A stretch of 44,715 nucleotides of DNA, from the NCBI GenBank assembly GCA_017302255.1, contig JAFLDV010000034.1, forward strand, positions 1-44,715, in the 5' to 3' direction. Made by a program: the position numbers and the translations under genes. Shown piece by piece: positions 17,038-26,502 of the stretch. Source of the stretch: Gammaproteobacteria bacterium. Its GTDB lineage: Bacteria > Pseudomonadota > Gammaproteobacteria > Enterobacterales > Alteromonadaceae. The stretch's first letter is position 1; every line of letters begins with the position of its first letter. A model generated the notes under the pieces. The model was not told the origin of the DNA. It made no database searches and saw only the letters and a program-made list of their open reading frames with translations.

Positions 17038-18561
17038 ATGACGGTTATTCGCCAACAAGATTTTATCGACAGCATCGAAGATGCGTTGCAATACATTTCT
17101 TATTATCATCCTTTAGACTTTGTGCAGGCGTTAGAGAAAGCCTACAACAAAGAGCAAAATCAGGCAGCGAAAGACGCTATTGCCCAAATTCTGATTAACT
17201 CGCGCATGTCAGCACAAGGCCATCGGCCAATTTGCCAAGACACCGGCATTGTTACCTGTTTCGTTAATATCGGTATGGATGTCAAATGGGACAAAACCGA
17301 TATGACAGTCCAGCAAATGGTGGACGAAGGCACTCGCCGTGCTTATATGAATCCAATCAACCCGCTGCGTGCGTCTATCGTGATGGACCCAGCTGGCTCT
17401 CGTAAAAACACCAAAGACAACACCCCAGCTGTGGTTCACATCAATTTAGTGGCTGGCCACCATGTGGAAGTTGCTATCGCTGCCAAAGGCGGCGGTTCTG
17501 AAAACAAAACCAAGATGGTGATGTTAAACCCATCAGACTCAGTGGTTGAATGGGTTCTTGAGACCTTGCCAAAAATGGGCGCTGGTTGGTGTCCACCAGG
17601 TATGCTCGGTATTGGTATCGGCGGAACCGCAGAAAAAGCGGCCGTGCTTGCCAAAGAAGCACTGATGGAACCTGTTGATATTCAGGACTTGATTGAAAAA
17701 GGCGCTGAAACCGGCGAAGAAAAGCTGCGTTTAGAGCTGTATGAAAAAGTAAATAAACTTGGCATTGGCGCGCAAGGCCTCGGTGGCTTAACCACTGTCG
17801 TTGATGTCAAAATCAAATCAGCACCGACGCATGCGGCGTCAAAGCCGGTGGTGATGATCCCGAACTGTGCCGCAACTCGCCATGTACACTTTCATTTAGA
17901 TGGTTCGGGTCCTGCGCATTTACCAGTGCCAAAACTAGAAGATTGGCCAGAAGTGACTTGGGAGCTAGGTGCCAACGTGCGCCGGGTGAACCTAAACACT
18001 GTTACTCCTGAAGATGTTTTGAGCTGGCAAGCCGGTGAGACTGTGTTGTTATCTGGCAAAATGTTAACTGGTCGCGATGCGGCGCATAAACGCATTGCCG
18101 ATATGCTGGCTCGTGGTGAAGCACTGCCAGATGGCGTTGATTTCAAAAATCGCTTTATCTATTACGTCGGCCCAGTTGATGCAGTCGGTGATGAAGTTGT
18201 TGGCCCAGCCGGTCCGACAACTGCAACACGGATGGATAAATTTACTGAAATGATGCTGGGTCAAACTGGTTTACTGGGCATGATTGGTAAATCAGAGCGC
18301 GGCCCTGAGACGGTGGAAAGCATTCGTCAGCACAAAGCCGTCTATTTGATGGCGGTGGGCGGCGCTGCGTATCTGGTTTCTAAAGCAATTAAGCACGCTC
18401 GTGTGGTTGCCTTTGCCGACTTAGGCATGGAAGCAATTTACGAATTTGATGTCGAAGATATGCCGGTGACTGTTGCTGTTGATAGCCAAGGCAATAACGT
18501 GCATGAACAAGGCCCGCAGATCTGGAAAGTGAAGATCGGCGAGTTAGAGCAAAAAGCGTAA
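17038..18561 (+). CDS. fumA: Fumarate hydratase, class I (iron-sulfur)
   Basis: Reversibly hydrates fumarate to L-malate in the TCA cycle using an oxygen-sensitive [4Fe-4S] cluster. Cluster ligands are likely Cys66 (PICQDTG), Cys185 (WCPPGM) and Cys277 (IPNCAATRH). Their spacing (119 and 92) nearly equals that of E. coli FumA Cys105/224/318. The N-terminal alpha domain and the C-terminal beta domain (LLSGKMLTGRDAAHKR) are fused in one 507-residue chain, about 40 residues shorter than E. coli FumA at the N-terminus. AGAAGGG lies just upstream of the ATG. It is divergent from pabB across 235 bases and ends at a strong terminator. Confidence 0.95.
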   Translation: MTVIRQQDFIDSIEDALQYISYYHPLDFVQALEKAYNKEQNQAAKDAIAQILINSRMSAQGHRPICQDTGIVTCFVNIGMDVKWDKTDMTVQQMVDEGTRRAYMNPINPLRASIVMDPAGSRKNTKDNTPAVVHINLVAGHHVEVAIAAKGGGSENKTKMVMLNPSDSVVEWVLETLPKMGAGWCPPGMLGIGIGGTAEKAAVLAKEALMEPVDIQDLIEKGAETGEEKLRLELYEKVNKLGIGAQGLGGLTTVVDVKIKSAPTHAASKPVVMIPNCAATRHVHFHLDGSGPAHLPVPKLEDWPEVTWELGANVRRVNLNTVTPEDVLSWQAGETVLLSGKMLTGRDAAHKRIADMLARGEALPDGVDFKNRFIYYVGPVDAVGDEVVGPAGPTTATRMDKFTEMMLGQTGLLGMIGKSERGPETVESIRQHKAVYLMAVGGAAYLVSKAIKHARVVAFADLGMEAIYEFDVEDMPVTVAVDSQGNNVHEQGPQIWKVKIGELEQKA

Positions 18562-18580
18562 TAATTACAATAACATTTAT

Positions 18581-18604
18581 CGCCCCGCTCTAGCGGGGCG
18601 TTTT
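18581..18604 (+). terminator. Intrinsic terminator of fumA
   Basis: CGCCCCGC, loop TCTA, GCGGGGCG, then TTTT. It lies only 16 bases before the next start codon. Confidence 0.9.
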
Positions 18605-18619
18605 GCAACGAGGGTACCT

Positions 18620-20641
18620 ATGAAAGCGTGGGGAATTTTAGTGATGGCATTGCTAAGCGGTAGCGCTTATGCGAAGTCAGCCTTAACCATCGAACATTTA
18701 AACAAGCTCAATAAGCTTTATGATGTGGTGGTTTCACCAGATGGCAATTACGTGGTTTATGGTCAGAAAAATGGTGGTTTTGCGCCTGCCGATACTTCTG
18801 CCGACTTGTATTTGCTGGATTTAGCCAACGGCAACAAAGTGCGTCGTTTAACCGACAGCGCGGCGAAAGAACATTCAGTCAAATTTTCTGCCGATGGCAG
18901 CGCCTTATATTTCCTAGCCGACCGTACCGGCAGCACTCAGCTGTGGAAACTGCCATTAACTGGCGGCGAAGCGCGGCAAATGACCGCCTTACCAGTCGAT
19001 GTGCAAGGCTATTTAGTCGGTACAGACGATAAAAGCTTAGTGCTGGCGCTTGATGTCAAACCAGGCTGTGCTGATTTAGCTTGTACCGTCAGTGCTATCA
19101 AAGCCGCTGGCGATAAAAAAGACTCAGCGATGGCGTTTGACCAGTTAATGGTGCGGCATTGGGATACTTGGGAAGACGACTTTAAGCAGCATTTCTTTGC
19201 CGCAACCCTAAGTGATAAGCCAATTACTGACGCTATGGATTTAATGTCTGAGTGGAACACTGATGTTGCTGGTACCAGCGAAGCTGCGTTCACCCCTGAT
19301 GGCAAAAATTTGGTATTTAGCGCGAAAATTCCTGCATCTGATCAGGCTTGGCATACTAATTTCGACATTTTCCAAGTGGCGCTGAAAGGCGGCAATAAAA
19401 TTAACTTAACCAAAGACAATCCGGCTTGGGATGCTAAACCATCGTTCTCTGCAGATGGTCGCTATATGGCTTATCTGGCGATGAAAAAGCCAGTCTATGA
19501 AGCAGATCGTTTTGGTTTGATGTTGTTAGATTTAGCCACTGGTGAGCGCAAAGAAGTGTCGCCAGATTGGGATCGTTCAATAGATGACTATCAATTTGGT
19601 CCTGATAACCGCACCTTGTACGTCACTGCGCAAGATGTTGGTCAAAAAGGTATTTTCTCGATTGACTCAAACTTTGGTGAAGTGACGAAAGTTTATAGTG
19701 AAGGCACTTCTTCTGATTTGTCAGTGCGTAATGGCTCAATGGTATTTACTCACCACAGCCTAAATGCCCCAACCGAGATTTACCAAATCAAGGGCAATAC
19801 TGGCCAAGCTTTACCAATTACCCAAGTCAACAAAGAAGTGCTGGCGGATATTCAATTTGCCGAGTTCGACCAATTTAGCTTCCCTGGCGCCAACGAAGAA
19901 ACCGTTTACGGTTATTGGATGAAGCCATGGAATTATGTTGAAGGCAAAAAGTACCCAATCGCCTTTATCGTCCACGGCGGCCCACAAGGCAGCTTCGGCA
20001 ACATGTTCAACAACCGCTGGAATGCGCAATTATGGGCAGCCCAAGGTTTTGGCGTGGTGATGATCGACTTCCACGGTTCTACTGGTTACGGTCAAGCGTT
20101 CACCGACTCAATCGCCCGCGATTGGGGTGGTAAGCCATTGGAAGATTTGAAAAAAGGCTTCGCATACATCACCGAAAAACAACCATGGTTAGATGGCAAT
20201 AATGCCTGCGCCTTAGGTGCATCTTACGGTGGTTTTATGATGAACTGGATTGCCGGTAACTGGAACGACGGTTTTAAATGTTTAGTTACCCACGCCGGTT
20301 TATTTGATATGCCAAGTTTCTACGGCAGCACCGAAGAGCTATGGTTCCCAGAGCACGATATGGGTGGCCCAGTTTGGGATAAAACTACTGATTATCAGAA
20401 GTTTAACCCTGCAGCTTTTGTCGATAATTGGAAAACGCCGATGTTAGTTATTCATGGCTTAAAAGATTATCGTGTGCCATATGCGCAAGGTTTAGCGGCC
20501 TACACCACATTACAGCGTAAAGGCATTCCATCACGCTTAGTGATTTTCCCAGATGAAAACCACTGGATCTTAAAACCAGCGAACGCCGAGCGTTGGTACA
20601 ACGAAGTATTTGCTTGGATGAAACAACATACGAGCAAGTAA
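18620..20641 (+). CDS. S9-family peptidase (acylaminoacyl/dipeptidyl peptidase type), exported
   Basis: A secreted or periplasmic serine exopeptidase of 673 residues, S9C-like. The signal peptide MKAWGILVMALLSGSAYA has a clear AYA cleavage site. The beta-propeller spans about residues 25-400 (repeats such as VVSPDGNYVVYG and FSADGSALYFL), then the hydrolase domain follows: HGGPQGSFGN (oxyanion hole), Ser535 in GASYGGF, Asp616 in GLKDYRVP, His648 in DENHW. It differs from the first S9 peptidase in this window, so two peptide-degrading enzymes are present. It follows the fumA terminator directly and ends at its own terminator. Confidence 0.93.
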   Translation: MKAWGILVMALLSGSAYAKSALTIEHLNKLNKLYDVVVSPDGNYVVYGQKNGGFAPADTSADLYLLDLANGNKVRRLTDSAAKEHSVKFSADGSALYFLADRTGSTQLWKLPLTGGEARQMTALPVDVQGYLVGTDDKSLVLALDVKPGCADLACTVSAIKAAGDKKDSAMAFDQLMVRHWDTWEDDFKQHFFAATLSDKPITDAMDLMSEWNTDVAGTSEAAFTPDGKNLVFSAKIPASDQAWHTNFDIFQVALKGGNKINLTKDNPAWDAKPSFSADGRYMAYLAMKKPVYEADRFGLMLLDLATGERKEVSPDWDRSIDDYQFGPDNRTLYVTAQDVGQKGIFSIDSNFGEVTKVYSEGTSSDLSVRNGSMVFTHHSLNAPTEIYQIKGNTGQALPITQVNKEVLADIQFAEFDQFSFPGANEETVYGYWMKPWNYVEGKKYPIAFIVHGGPQGSFGNMFNNRWNAQLWAAQGFGVVMIDFHGSTGYGQAFTDSIARDWGGKPLEDLKKGFAYITEKQPWLDGNNACALGASYGGFMMNWIAGNWNDGFKCLVTHAGLFDMPSFYGSTEELWFPEHDMGGPVWDKTTDYQKFNPAAFVDNWKTPMLVIHGLKDYRVPYAQGLAAYTTLQRKGIPSRLVIFPDENHWILKPANAERWYNEVFAWMKQHTSK

Positions 20642-20672
20642 GGTTTGTTGGTAATTCTCCAAAAATAGACGA

Positions 20673-20696
20673 AGCCGGCGCAAGCCGGCTTTTTTT
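20673..20696 (+). terminator. Intrinsic terminator of the second S9 peptidase
   Basis: AGCCGGC, loop GCAA, GCCGGCT, then six T. Confidence 0.9.
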
Positions 20697-20848
20697 CGCC
20701 TGGTAATTACTGCCTGCAACCAACTAAGGGGGAAACCGTCCAAGTTTCGTGGAAAGGGCAGTCAACAATTGCCAATTTTGCAGTGACCAATTTCGCTCAA
20801 GTTTACGTATACAAAGAATCAGTGAAATTTTCAATATAAGGAACTTTT

Positions 20849-21040
20849 ATGTTTAATTTTTTTAAGCGCGATCCGTTGAAAAAACTCCGTGAGCAATACG
20901 ATGCGAAGGCTGAACAAGCCATGTTGGCGCAGCGCAAAGGCGACATGCGCTTGTTTGCTGATTTAACTGCGGAAGCGGAAGAAATGTGGGAGCAATATCA
21001 AAAACTACAAGAAGCGACACAAGCGGAAAAATCGTCTTAA
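20849..21040 (+). CDS. Small DUF6435 (Lacal_2735-like) protein
   Basis: A 63-residue, highly charged, helical cytosolic protein. MFNFFKRDPLKKLREQYDAK and the following AMLAQRKGDMRLFADLTAEAEEM match the usual pattern of the small DUF6435 family (MFxLFKxDP start, then a QRxGD motif). Its function is unknown. AAGGA lies a few bases before the ATG. It stands alone between the S9 terminator and the chemoreceptor, and a hairpin at 21048-21085 follows its stop directly. Confidence 0.8.
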   Translation: MFNFFKRDPLKKLREQYDAKAEQAMLAQRKGDMRLFADLTAEAEEMWEQYQKLQEATQAEKSS

Positions 21041-21408
21041 CTACAGCGCAGGTTTTAACATACTTAAAGCCTGCAGCTTTTAGTTTGCTTATAAGGTCTT
21101 GGATACCCAAGCATCGGTTTTGAGCAAAGCGCAAATCACCCGATATATTTCAACCTCAAGTCAATTACCCCCGTGAAATAGCAAAAATCTGCCATATTTT
21201 GGTGCAATCCCCTAAATTAGAAACGCCCATTTAAGGTGCAAAATCATAGAGATATAACTCTGTTTTCACTATGTCATTGCAAATTTAACAACTGCATGTA
21301 TCTTTAAAACCAGCTTTTGTTGCTAAATTCAGCACGAAATCGATACTTCAGGCCGATGCCAAGCGGTTGCCAAGCACAGTAAGATGTTACAGATAAGGAT
21401 TTTCTGTT
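21041..21408. other. Intergenic region upstream of the chemoreceptor
   Basis: This 368-base gap begins with the hairpin after the DUF6435 gene. The rest is AT-rich and should carry the chemoreceptor promoter. A GCCGATGC stretch near 21352 resembles a sigma-28 -10 element, but no -35 lies at the right distance, so I do not call a promoter. No gene is seen. Confidence 0.45.
21048..21085 (+). terminator. Likely terminator of the DUF6435 gene
   Basis: GCAGGTTTTAA and TTAAAGCCTGC form an 11-bp stem (one G-U) with a 5-base loop, followed by AGCTTTTAGTTT. Confidence 0.6.
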
Positions 21409-23361
21409 ATGAAATTTACTACCAAAATCAAACTTATCAGCTTATTAACCACCATATTGCCTTTGTTAATTGCCACGATTTTGGTGACAGTTATCGCTCG
21501 CAATGAATTGTTTGCCCAGGCCGAGGCAAAACTAACCGCAGTTCGGGAAATTAAACAACGACAAATCAGCGCGATGTTTGATGACTTCGCGTCTGGTGTG
21601 CAAGTTGTGCGGTCAGTAGTCTCGGCACAATTAGACCCAAAGCAGCCAGAAAACAGTCATCAAGTGCTGACCGCATTAAACAAAAACCTCGGTTTTTACG
21701 ATATTTTTGTGATAGATCCACAAGGTCAGGTCATTTATACCGCTGCTCGCGAAGCTGATTATCAAACCAATCTGATCCATGGACCTTACGCAACCTCTGG
21801 GCTTGCCAAGTTGTTCCAAAAGGCTCGGCGCCAGTCAGGGCAAATTCTGCTGGAAGATTTTGCGCCATATGCACCTTCCAATGACGAACCAGCCGCGTTT
21901 ATGGCGACCGATCTGCAAATTGATGGTCAGCTTTACATTGTCGCGGTGCAGCTCTCCATCGATAAAATTAATGCCGTAATGCAAGTGCGCGAAGGCATGG
22001 GGCAAACGGGTGAGAGTTATTTAGTCGGCCCGGATGGTCGCATGCGCTCGGACTCATTTTTGGATAGCCGTCATCGAAACGTCAAAGCATCGTTTGCTGG
22101 CACTATTGGCAACAATGGTGTTGAAACCACGGCAAGTCTTGCCGCGCTAAAAGGTGAGGCGGGGCTTCAGTACATAGATGATTACAATCACAATCCAGTG
22201 GTGTCAGCCTACGCGCCGGTCACAGCATTTGGCTTGCAATGGGCGCTACTAGCGGAAGTTGATGTTGCGGAAGTTTCGGCACCAGCGCAGCAAATGTTGC
22301 TAACTGGCGTGGTGATTATCATCGTTGCCTTAGTGGTTGCCTTGTTGGTATCAAGAGCAGTCACTGGTTTTGTGATTAATCCACTGGGTGGCGAGCCAGC
22401 TGAGATGGTGCATCTCACCAGCGTCATTGCCCAAGGTGACTTGACCTTAAGCCTGCAAGCCAAACAACAAAGTAGCTTGATGGGCTGGCTGAATAAAATG
22501 CAGGCGCAGTTGCGCTTGTTAATCAGTAAGTTAGTTGGAGTCGGCCACGCCTTAGAAATGGCCGCAGCACAAAACTCAGCGGCCATGTTGCAAGCGGATG
22601 GTAGTTTGCAGTTACAAGCGCGCGAAACTGAGATGCTGGCAACCGCTGTCGAAGAAATGAGTTATGCCGCTGCCGAAATTGGCAGTAATACAGTCAAAGC
22701 CTCAGACGAAGTGGCGCATTGCAAACAAGCTACGACAGAATTACATCAAACCATTCATTTAGTCGGCGCGAACCTGACGCAGACGTTGGCTGCCTTTAGT
22801 CACATTAGAACTGGGGTGGTCAGGCTTGACCAAGACAGCCAACAAATTGCGCAAGTGGTTGCCGTTATTACTGCGATTGCCGAGCAAACCAATTTGCTGG
22901 CACTTAACGCAGCGATTGAGGCGGCAAGGGCAGGCGAACAAGGTCGTGGTTTTGCGGTGGTCGCTGACGAAGTTCGCCAACTTGCTGGCAAAGTACAACT
23001 CGCCACTTCCGATATTGCCAAAGTTATCCAAGGTATTTTACAGGTATCAGCCTCGCTTTCGGGCAGCAGTGAAAATTGCGAAACCTTAGCAACGACCACA
23101 CAGCAAGAAGCCCAGCAAATGCTTAGTCAGGTCCAGACGATTGACGAGCGTTTAAATGAGCTTAAATCCTTGATGGTACAAACGGCGACAGCTGCGGAAG
23201 AACAAACTTCAGTAAGTGCGACTTTGGCCCAGAGTATTTCTTGTTTAAGTGCTGCCGCCGAGGAAAATAGCACAGCGATTAGCGAAGTTGCTGCCAGCAC
23301 TCGTAATTTACTTGGGCTAGCGACAGATCTTGGCGCTACTGTTGGTCAATTTAAGGTTTAG
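21409..23361 (+). CDS. Methyl-accepting chemotaxis protein (transmembrane chemoreceptor)
   Basis: A 650-residue receptor passing periplasmic signals to CheA/CheW. TM1 lies at about residues 9-30 ([20 protein letters not shown]). A periplasmic sensory domain of about 260 residues follows, with Cache-like features ([35 protein letters not shown]). TM2 is near residues 298-320, then a HAMP-like segment, then the coiled-coil signalling domain with the hairpin tip [20 protein letters not shown] and [12 protein letters not shown]. No C-terminal CheR-docking pentapeptide is present. The ligand cannot be read from the sequence. AAGGA precedes the ATG. No other chemotaxis gene is nearby. Confidence 0.93.
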   Translation: MKFTTKIKLISLLTTILPLLIATILVTVIARNELFAQAEAKLTAVREIKQRQISAMFDDFASGVQVVRSVVSAQLDPKQPENSHQVLTALNKNLGFYDIFVIDPQGQVIYTAAREADYQTNLIHGPYATSGLAKLFQKARRQSGQILLEDFAPYAPSNDEPAAFMATDLQIDGQLYIVAVQLSIDKINAVMQVREGMGQTGESYLVGPDGRMRSDSFLDSRHRNVKASFAGTIGNNGVETTASLAALKGEAGLQYIDDYNHNPVVSAYAPVTAFGLQWALLAEVDVAEVSAPAQQMLLTGVVIIIVALVVALLVSRAVTGFVINPLGGEPAEMVHLTSVIAQGDLTLSLQAKQQSSLMGWLNKMQAQLRLLISKLVGVGHALEMAAAQNSAAMLQADGSLQLQARETEMLATAVEEMSYAAAEIGSNTVKASDEVAHCKQATTELHQTIHLVGANLTQTLAAFSHIRTGVVRLDQDSQQIAQVVAVITAIAEQTNLLALNAAIEAARAGEQGRGFAVVADEVRQLAGKVQLATSDIAKVIQGILQVSASLSGSSENCETLATTTQQEAQQMLSQVQTIDERLNELKSLMVQTATAAEEQTSVSATLAQSISCLSAAAEENSTAISEVAASTRNLLGLATDLGATVGQFKV

Positions 23362-23393
23362 TCAGTTTAAGCTTTAGTCAGTTTAAGCTTTAG
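23357..23393. repeat. 16-bp perfect tandem duplication at the chemoreceptor 3' end
   Basis: TTTAGTCAGTTTAAGC occurs twice in direct succession, followed by a partial TTTAG. The first copy overlaps the stop codon of the chemoreceptor. Confidence 0.85.
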
Positions 23394-23548
23394 CGCTAAG
23401 CACCCGTGATGCGCTTAGCTGCTAGTTGAGTGCCTCGCTGTTAGTTGAATGTCTAGTTGCGAGTTCCTTGCGCAGCTAGGCATTTTTCTTGCTTTTGGGC
23501 ACAATACCCACAACACCTAAAGAATTGCAGCTTGATTTGAGGCTATTG

Positions 23549-23911
23549 ATGTTTGGATTTGAAGAGTGTCGGCAGTATTGTTTAGCGCAGCTGGCAAGTC
23601 GTGAAGATTTTCCATTTGGCCCAGACACTTACGTCTATAAAACTGGCGACAAAATCTTTGCTATTTTGGCTGAACAAGATGGAATTGCTCGGGTAAATCT
23701 AAAGTCCGATCCGACTGAAGCGCTGATGTTACGGCAAATGTTTAGTGCTATCACCCCTGGTTATCATATGAATAAGCAACACTGGAATACCATAGTGCTT
23801 GATAACTCAGTGCCTATGGGCGAACTGCAACGCCAAATTGAAAACAGTTGGCGGTTGGTGCAATTAAGCCTGCCAAAGGCCAAACGAGTGATAGCACCAG
23901 TCACTAAGTAA
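23549..23911 (+). CDS. MmcQ/YjbR family protein
   Basis: A 120-residue protein of the YjbR/DUF419 fold (E. coli YjbR has 118). DFPFGPDTYVYKTGDKIFAIL is the conserved N-terminal hairpin, ARVNLKSDP the second strand, and TPGYHMNKQHWNTI the helix-strand that names the family. The fold resembles double-wing DNA-binding proteins, but the cellular role is unknown. The ATG at 23549 has GAGG seven bases upstream and starts at the family's usual MFGFEECRQYCL. The longer TTG frame adds residues with no family match. Confidence 0.87.
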   Translation: MFGFEECRQYCLAQLASREDFPFGPDTYVYKTGDKIFAILAEQDGIARVNLKSDPTEALMLRQMFSAITPGYHMNKQHWNTIVLDNSVPMGELQRQIENSWRLVQLSLPKAKRVIAPVTK

Positions 23912-23968
23912 CTTTGTTTGGCACGTTTACTGGGCCTAACTAGTTGAGTTGTTGATCTATCAGATTTG

Positions 23969-23998
23969 AAAGAAAGCCAAGTCAGTAAGACTTGGCTT
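23969..23998 (-). terminator. Terminator of fghA
   Basis: On the minus strand, AAGCCAAGTC, loop TTACT, GACTTGGCTT, followed by TCTTTC. It sits 11 bases beyond the fghA stop. Confidence 0.75.
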
Positions 23999-24009
23999 AA
24001 GCTCGAAAG

Positions 24010-24852
24010 TTATTGCGCTAATTGCTTGGCATGAAATGCCAAGTGTTCACCGATAAAGGACGCAATAAAATAGTAGCTATGGTCATAACCGGGTTGCAGA
24101 CGCAGTGTCAGGCCACTGTCATGCTGTTTGGCGGCGGCTTGCAATAACTCAGGTTTTAGTTGATTGGCCAAAAACGGATCGGCATCACCAATATCTACTA
24201 AGAGCGGCCAAGGCGCTTTGGCTTTTGCTAAAAGCACTGACGCATCATATTGCTGCCAAGCGCTTGTATCCTCGCCCAGATAATTGCGAAAGGCTTTGTC
24301 GCCCCATGGGCACTGGCTCGGTGCACATATTGGCGAAAATGCTGAAACCGAATGAAACAAATCCGGGCTTTGCAGGGCGAGTGTCAAGGCGCCATGGCCG
24401 CCCATCGAATGGCCTGAAATGCCGCGTTTGTTCGACACCGGAAAATGTTCGGCAATAAGCGTTACTAACTCTTGGCTAATGTAACTCGCCATTTGATAGT
24501 GTGATGCCCATGGTTGTTCGGTGGCATTTAGATAAAAACCAGCGCCAAGCCCGAGATCCCAAGCGCCATCGGCAGCTACCGCCACCTCAGAACCGCGTGG
24601 GCTGGTATCTGGAATAATCAGTGCTAAGCCTAGTTCAGCAGCATAACGCTGCGCACCAGCTTTGGTCGAAAAGTTTTCATCTGTGCAGGTTAAGCCAGAC
24701 AGCCAAAATAATGCCGGAACTTTGCCGCTGTAGGTTTGTGGTGGCAGATATATCGAAAATTGCATCTGGCAATTTAAGGTACTGGAGTGGTGGCTAAAAC
24801 GCTGTTGTAAGCCACCAAAACAATGTTGTGAAGATAGGCGTGTCAGTGACAT
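24010..24852 (-). CDS. fghA: S-formylglutathione hydrolase
   Basis: Hydrolyses S-formylglutathione to formate and glutathione, the second step of glutathione-dependent formaldehyde detoxification. A 280-residue esterase-D fold: LFWLSGLTCTDENF (oxyanion side), Ser149 in GHSMGGHGAL, Asp225 in DIGDADPF, His258 in PGYDHSYYF. It starts at the ATG at 24852 with MSLTRLSSQHCFGG, typical of the family. It lies 85 bases downstream of frmA on the same strand and is very likely cotranscribed with it. The order is the same as frmA-frmB in enterics but without frmR. Confidence 0.94.
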   Translation of the reverse strand: MSLTRLSSQHCFGGLQQRFSHHSSTLNCQMQFSIYLPPQTYSGKVPALFWLSGLTCTDENFSTKAGAQRYAAELGLALIIPDTSPRGSEVAVAADGAWDLGLGAGFYLNATEQPWASHYQMASYISQELVTLIAEHFPVSNKRGISGHSMGGHGALTLALQSPDLFHSVSAFSPICAPSQCPWGDKAFRNYLGEDTSAWQQYDASVLLAKAKAPWPLLVDIGDADPFLANQLKPELLQAAAKQHDSGLTLRLQPGYDHSYYFIASFIGEHLAFHAKQLAQ

Positions 24853-24937
24853 AAGGTCTCCAAAAATTGGGCTTAGTGTGGTTGGCGAAACAGTATTACC
24901 CTGAATCGCTTTACCGATGACACCAAGCCCAACTCGA

Positions 24938-26092
<1,155 letters not shown>

Positions 26093-26231
26093 CTAGCGGC
26101 GTGGTTTCGTCGACAAACTCATCGGTAAAAGTCCCGACGTATTTGACGGTTAACTTTCAGAAAGCGCGCACCACATGTCTGCTAATTTTGCTTATAACGG
26201 CTTTTGTTTACGGCTAAATGACTGTTACAGA

Positions 26232-26474
26232 TTAGGCTTTCTGTTTGATATTTTTCAAATAGAGTTGCTCAATTTCCGTGCGTGCCCACGGGGTTTGGCG
26301 CAGAAATTTAAGGCTAGATTTAACAGTTGGATCATTTACAAAGCAGCGGTAGGGTACAACTTTCGCAAGTTCAGCAAAGTTACCATAATGCGCAAGTAAG
26401 GCTTCTAAAATAACCTGCAAAGTTAAACCGTGGAGCGGGTTTTTCGGCTGAGATGGCGTTTTGACGTCGCTCAT
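26232..26474 (-). CDS. VF530 (DUF2132) family small DNA-binding protein
   Basis: An 80-residue protein. NPLHGLTLQVILEALLAHYG, VPYRCFVNDPTVKSSLKFLRQTPWAR and the final YLKNI are the full VF530 signature. The family is annotated as DNA-binding from the structure of the Vibrio fischeri member; its physiological role is unknown. AGGA lies ahead of the ATG at 26474. It starts 28 bases after the stop of the esterase-like gene and may be cotranscribed with it. Confidence 0.92.
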   Translation of the reverse strand: MSDVKTPSQPKNPLHGLTLQVILEALLAHYGNFAELAKVVPYRCFVNDPTVKSSLKFLRQTPWARTEIEQLYLKNIKQKA

Positions 26475-26502
26475 AAAAAGATTCCTTGCTGGCTGTTAAA
26501 CA

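Noticed and set aside
21325-21360. Possible sigma-28 promoter before the chemoreceptor
   Set aside because: GCCGATGC is present, but the nearest TAAATTCA lies about 20 bases away instead of about 11.
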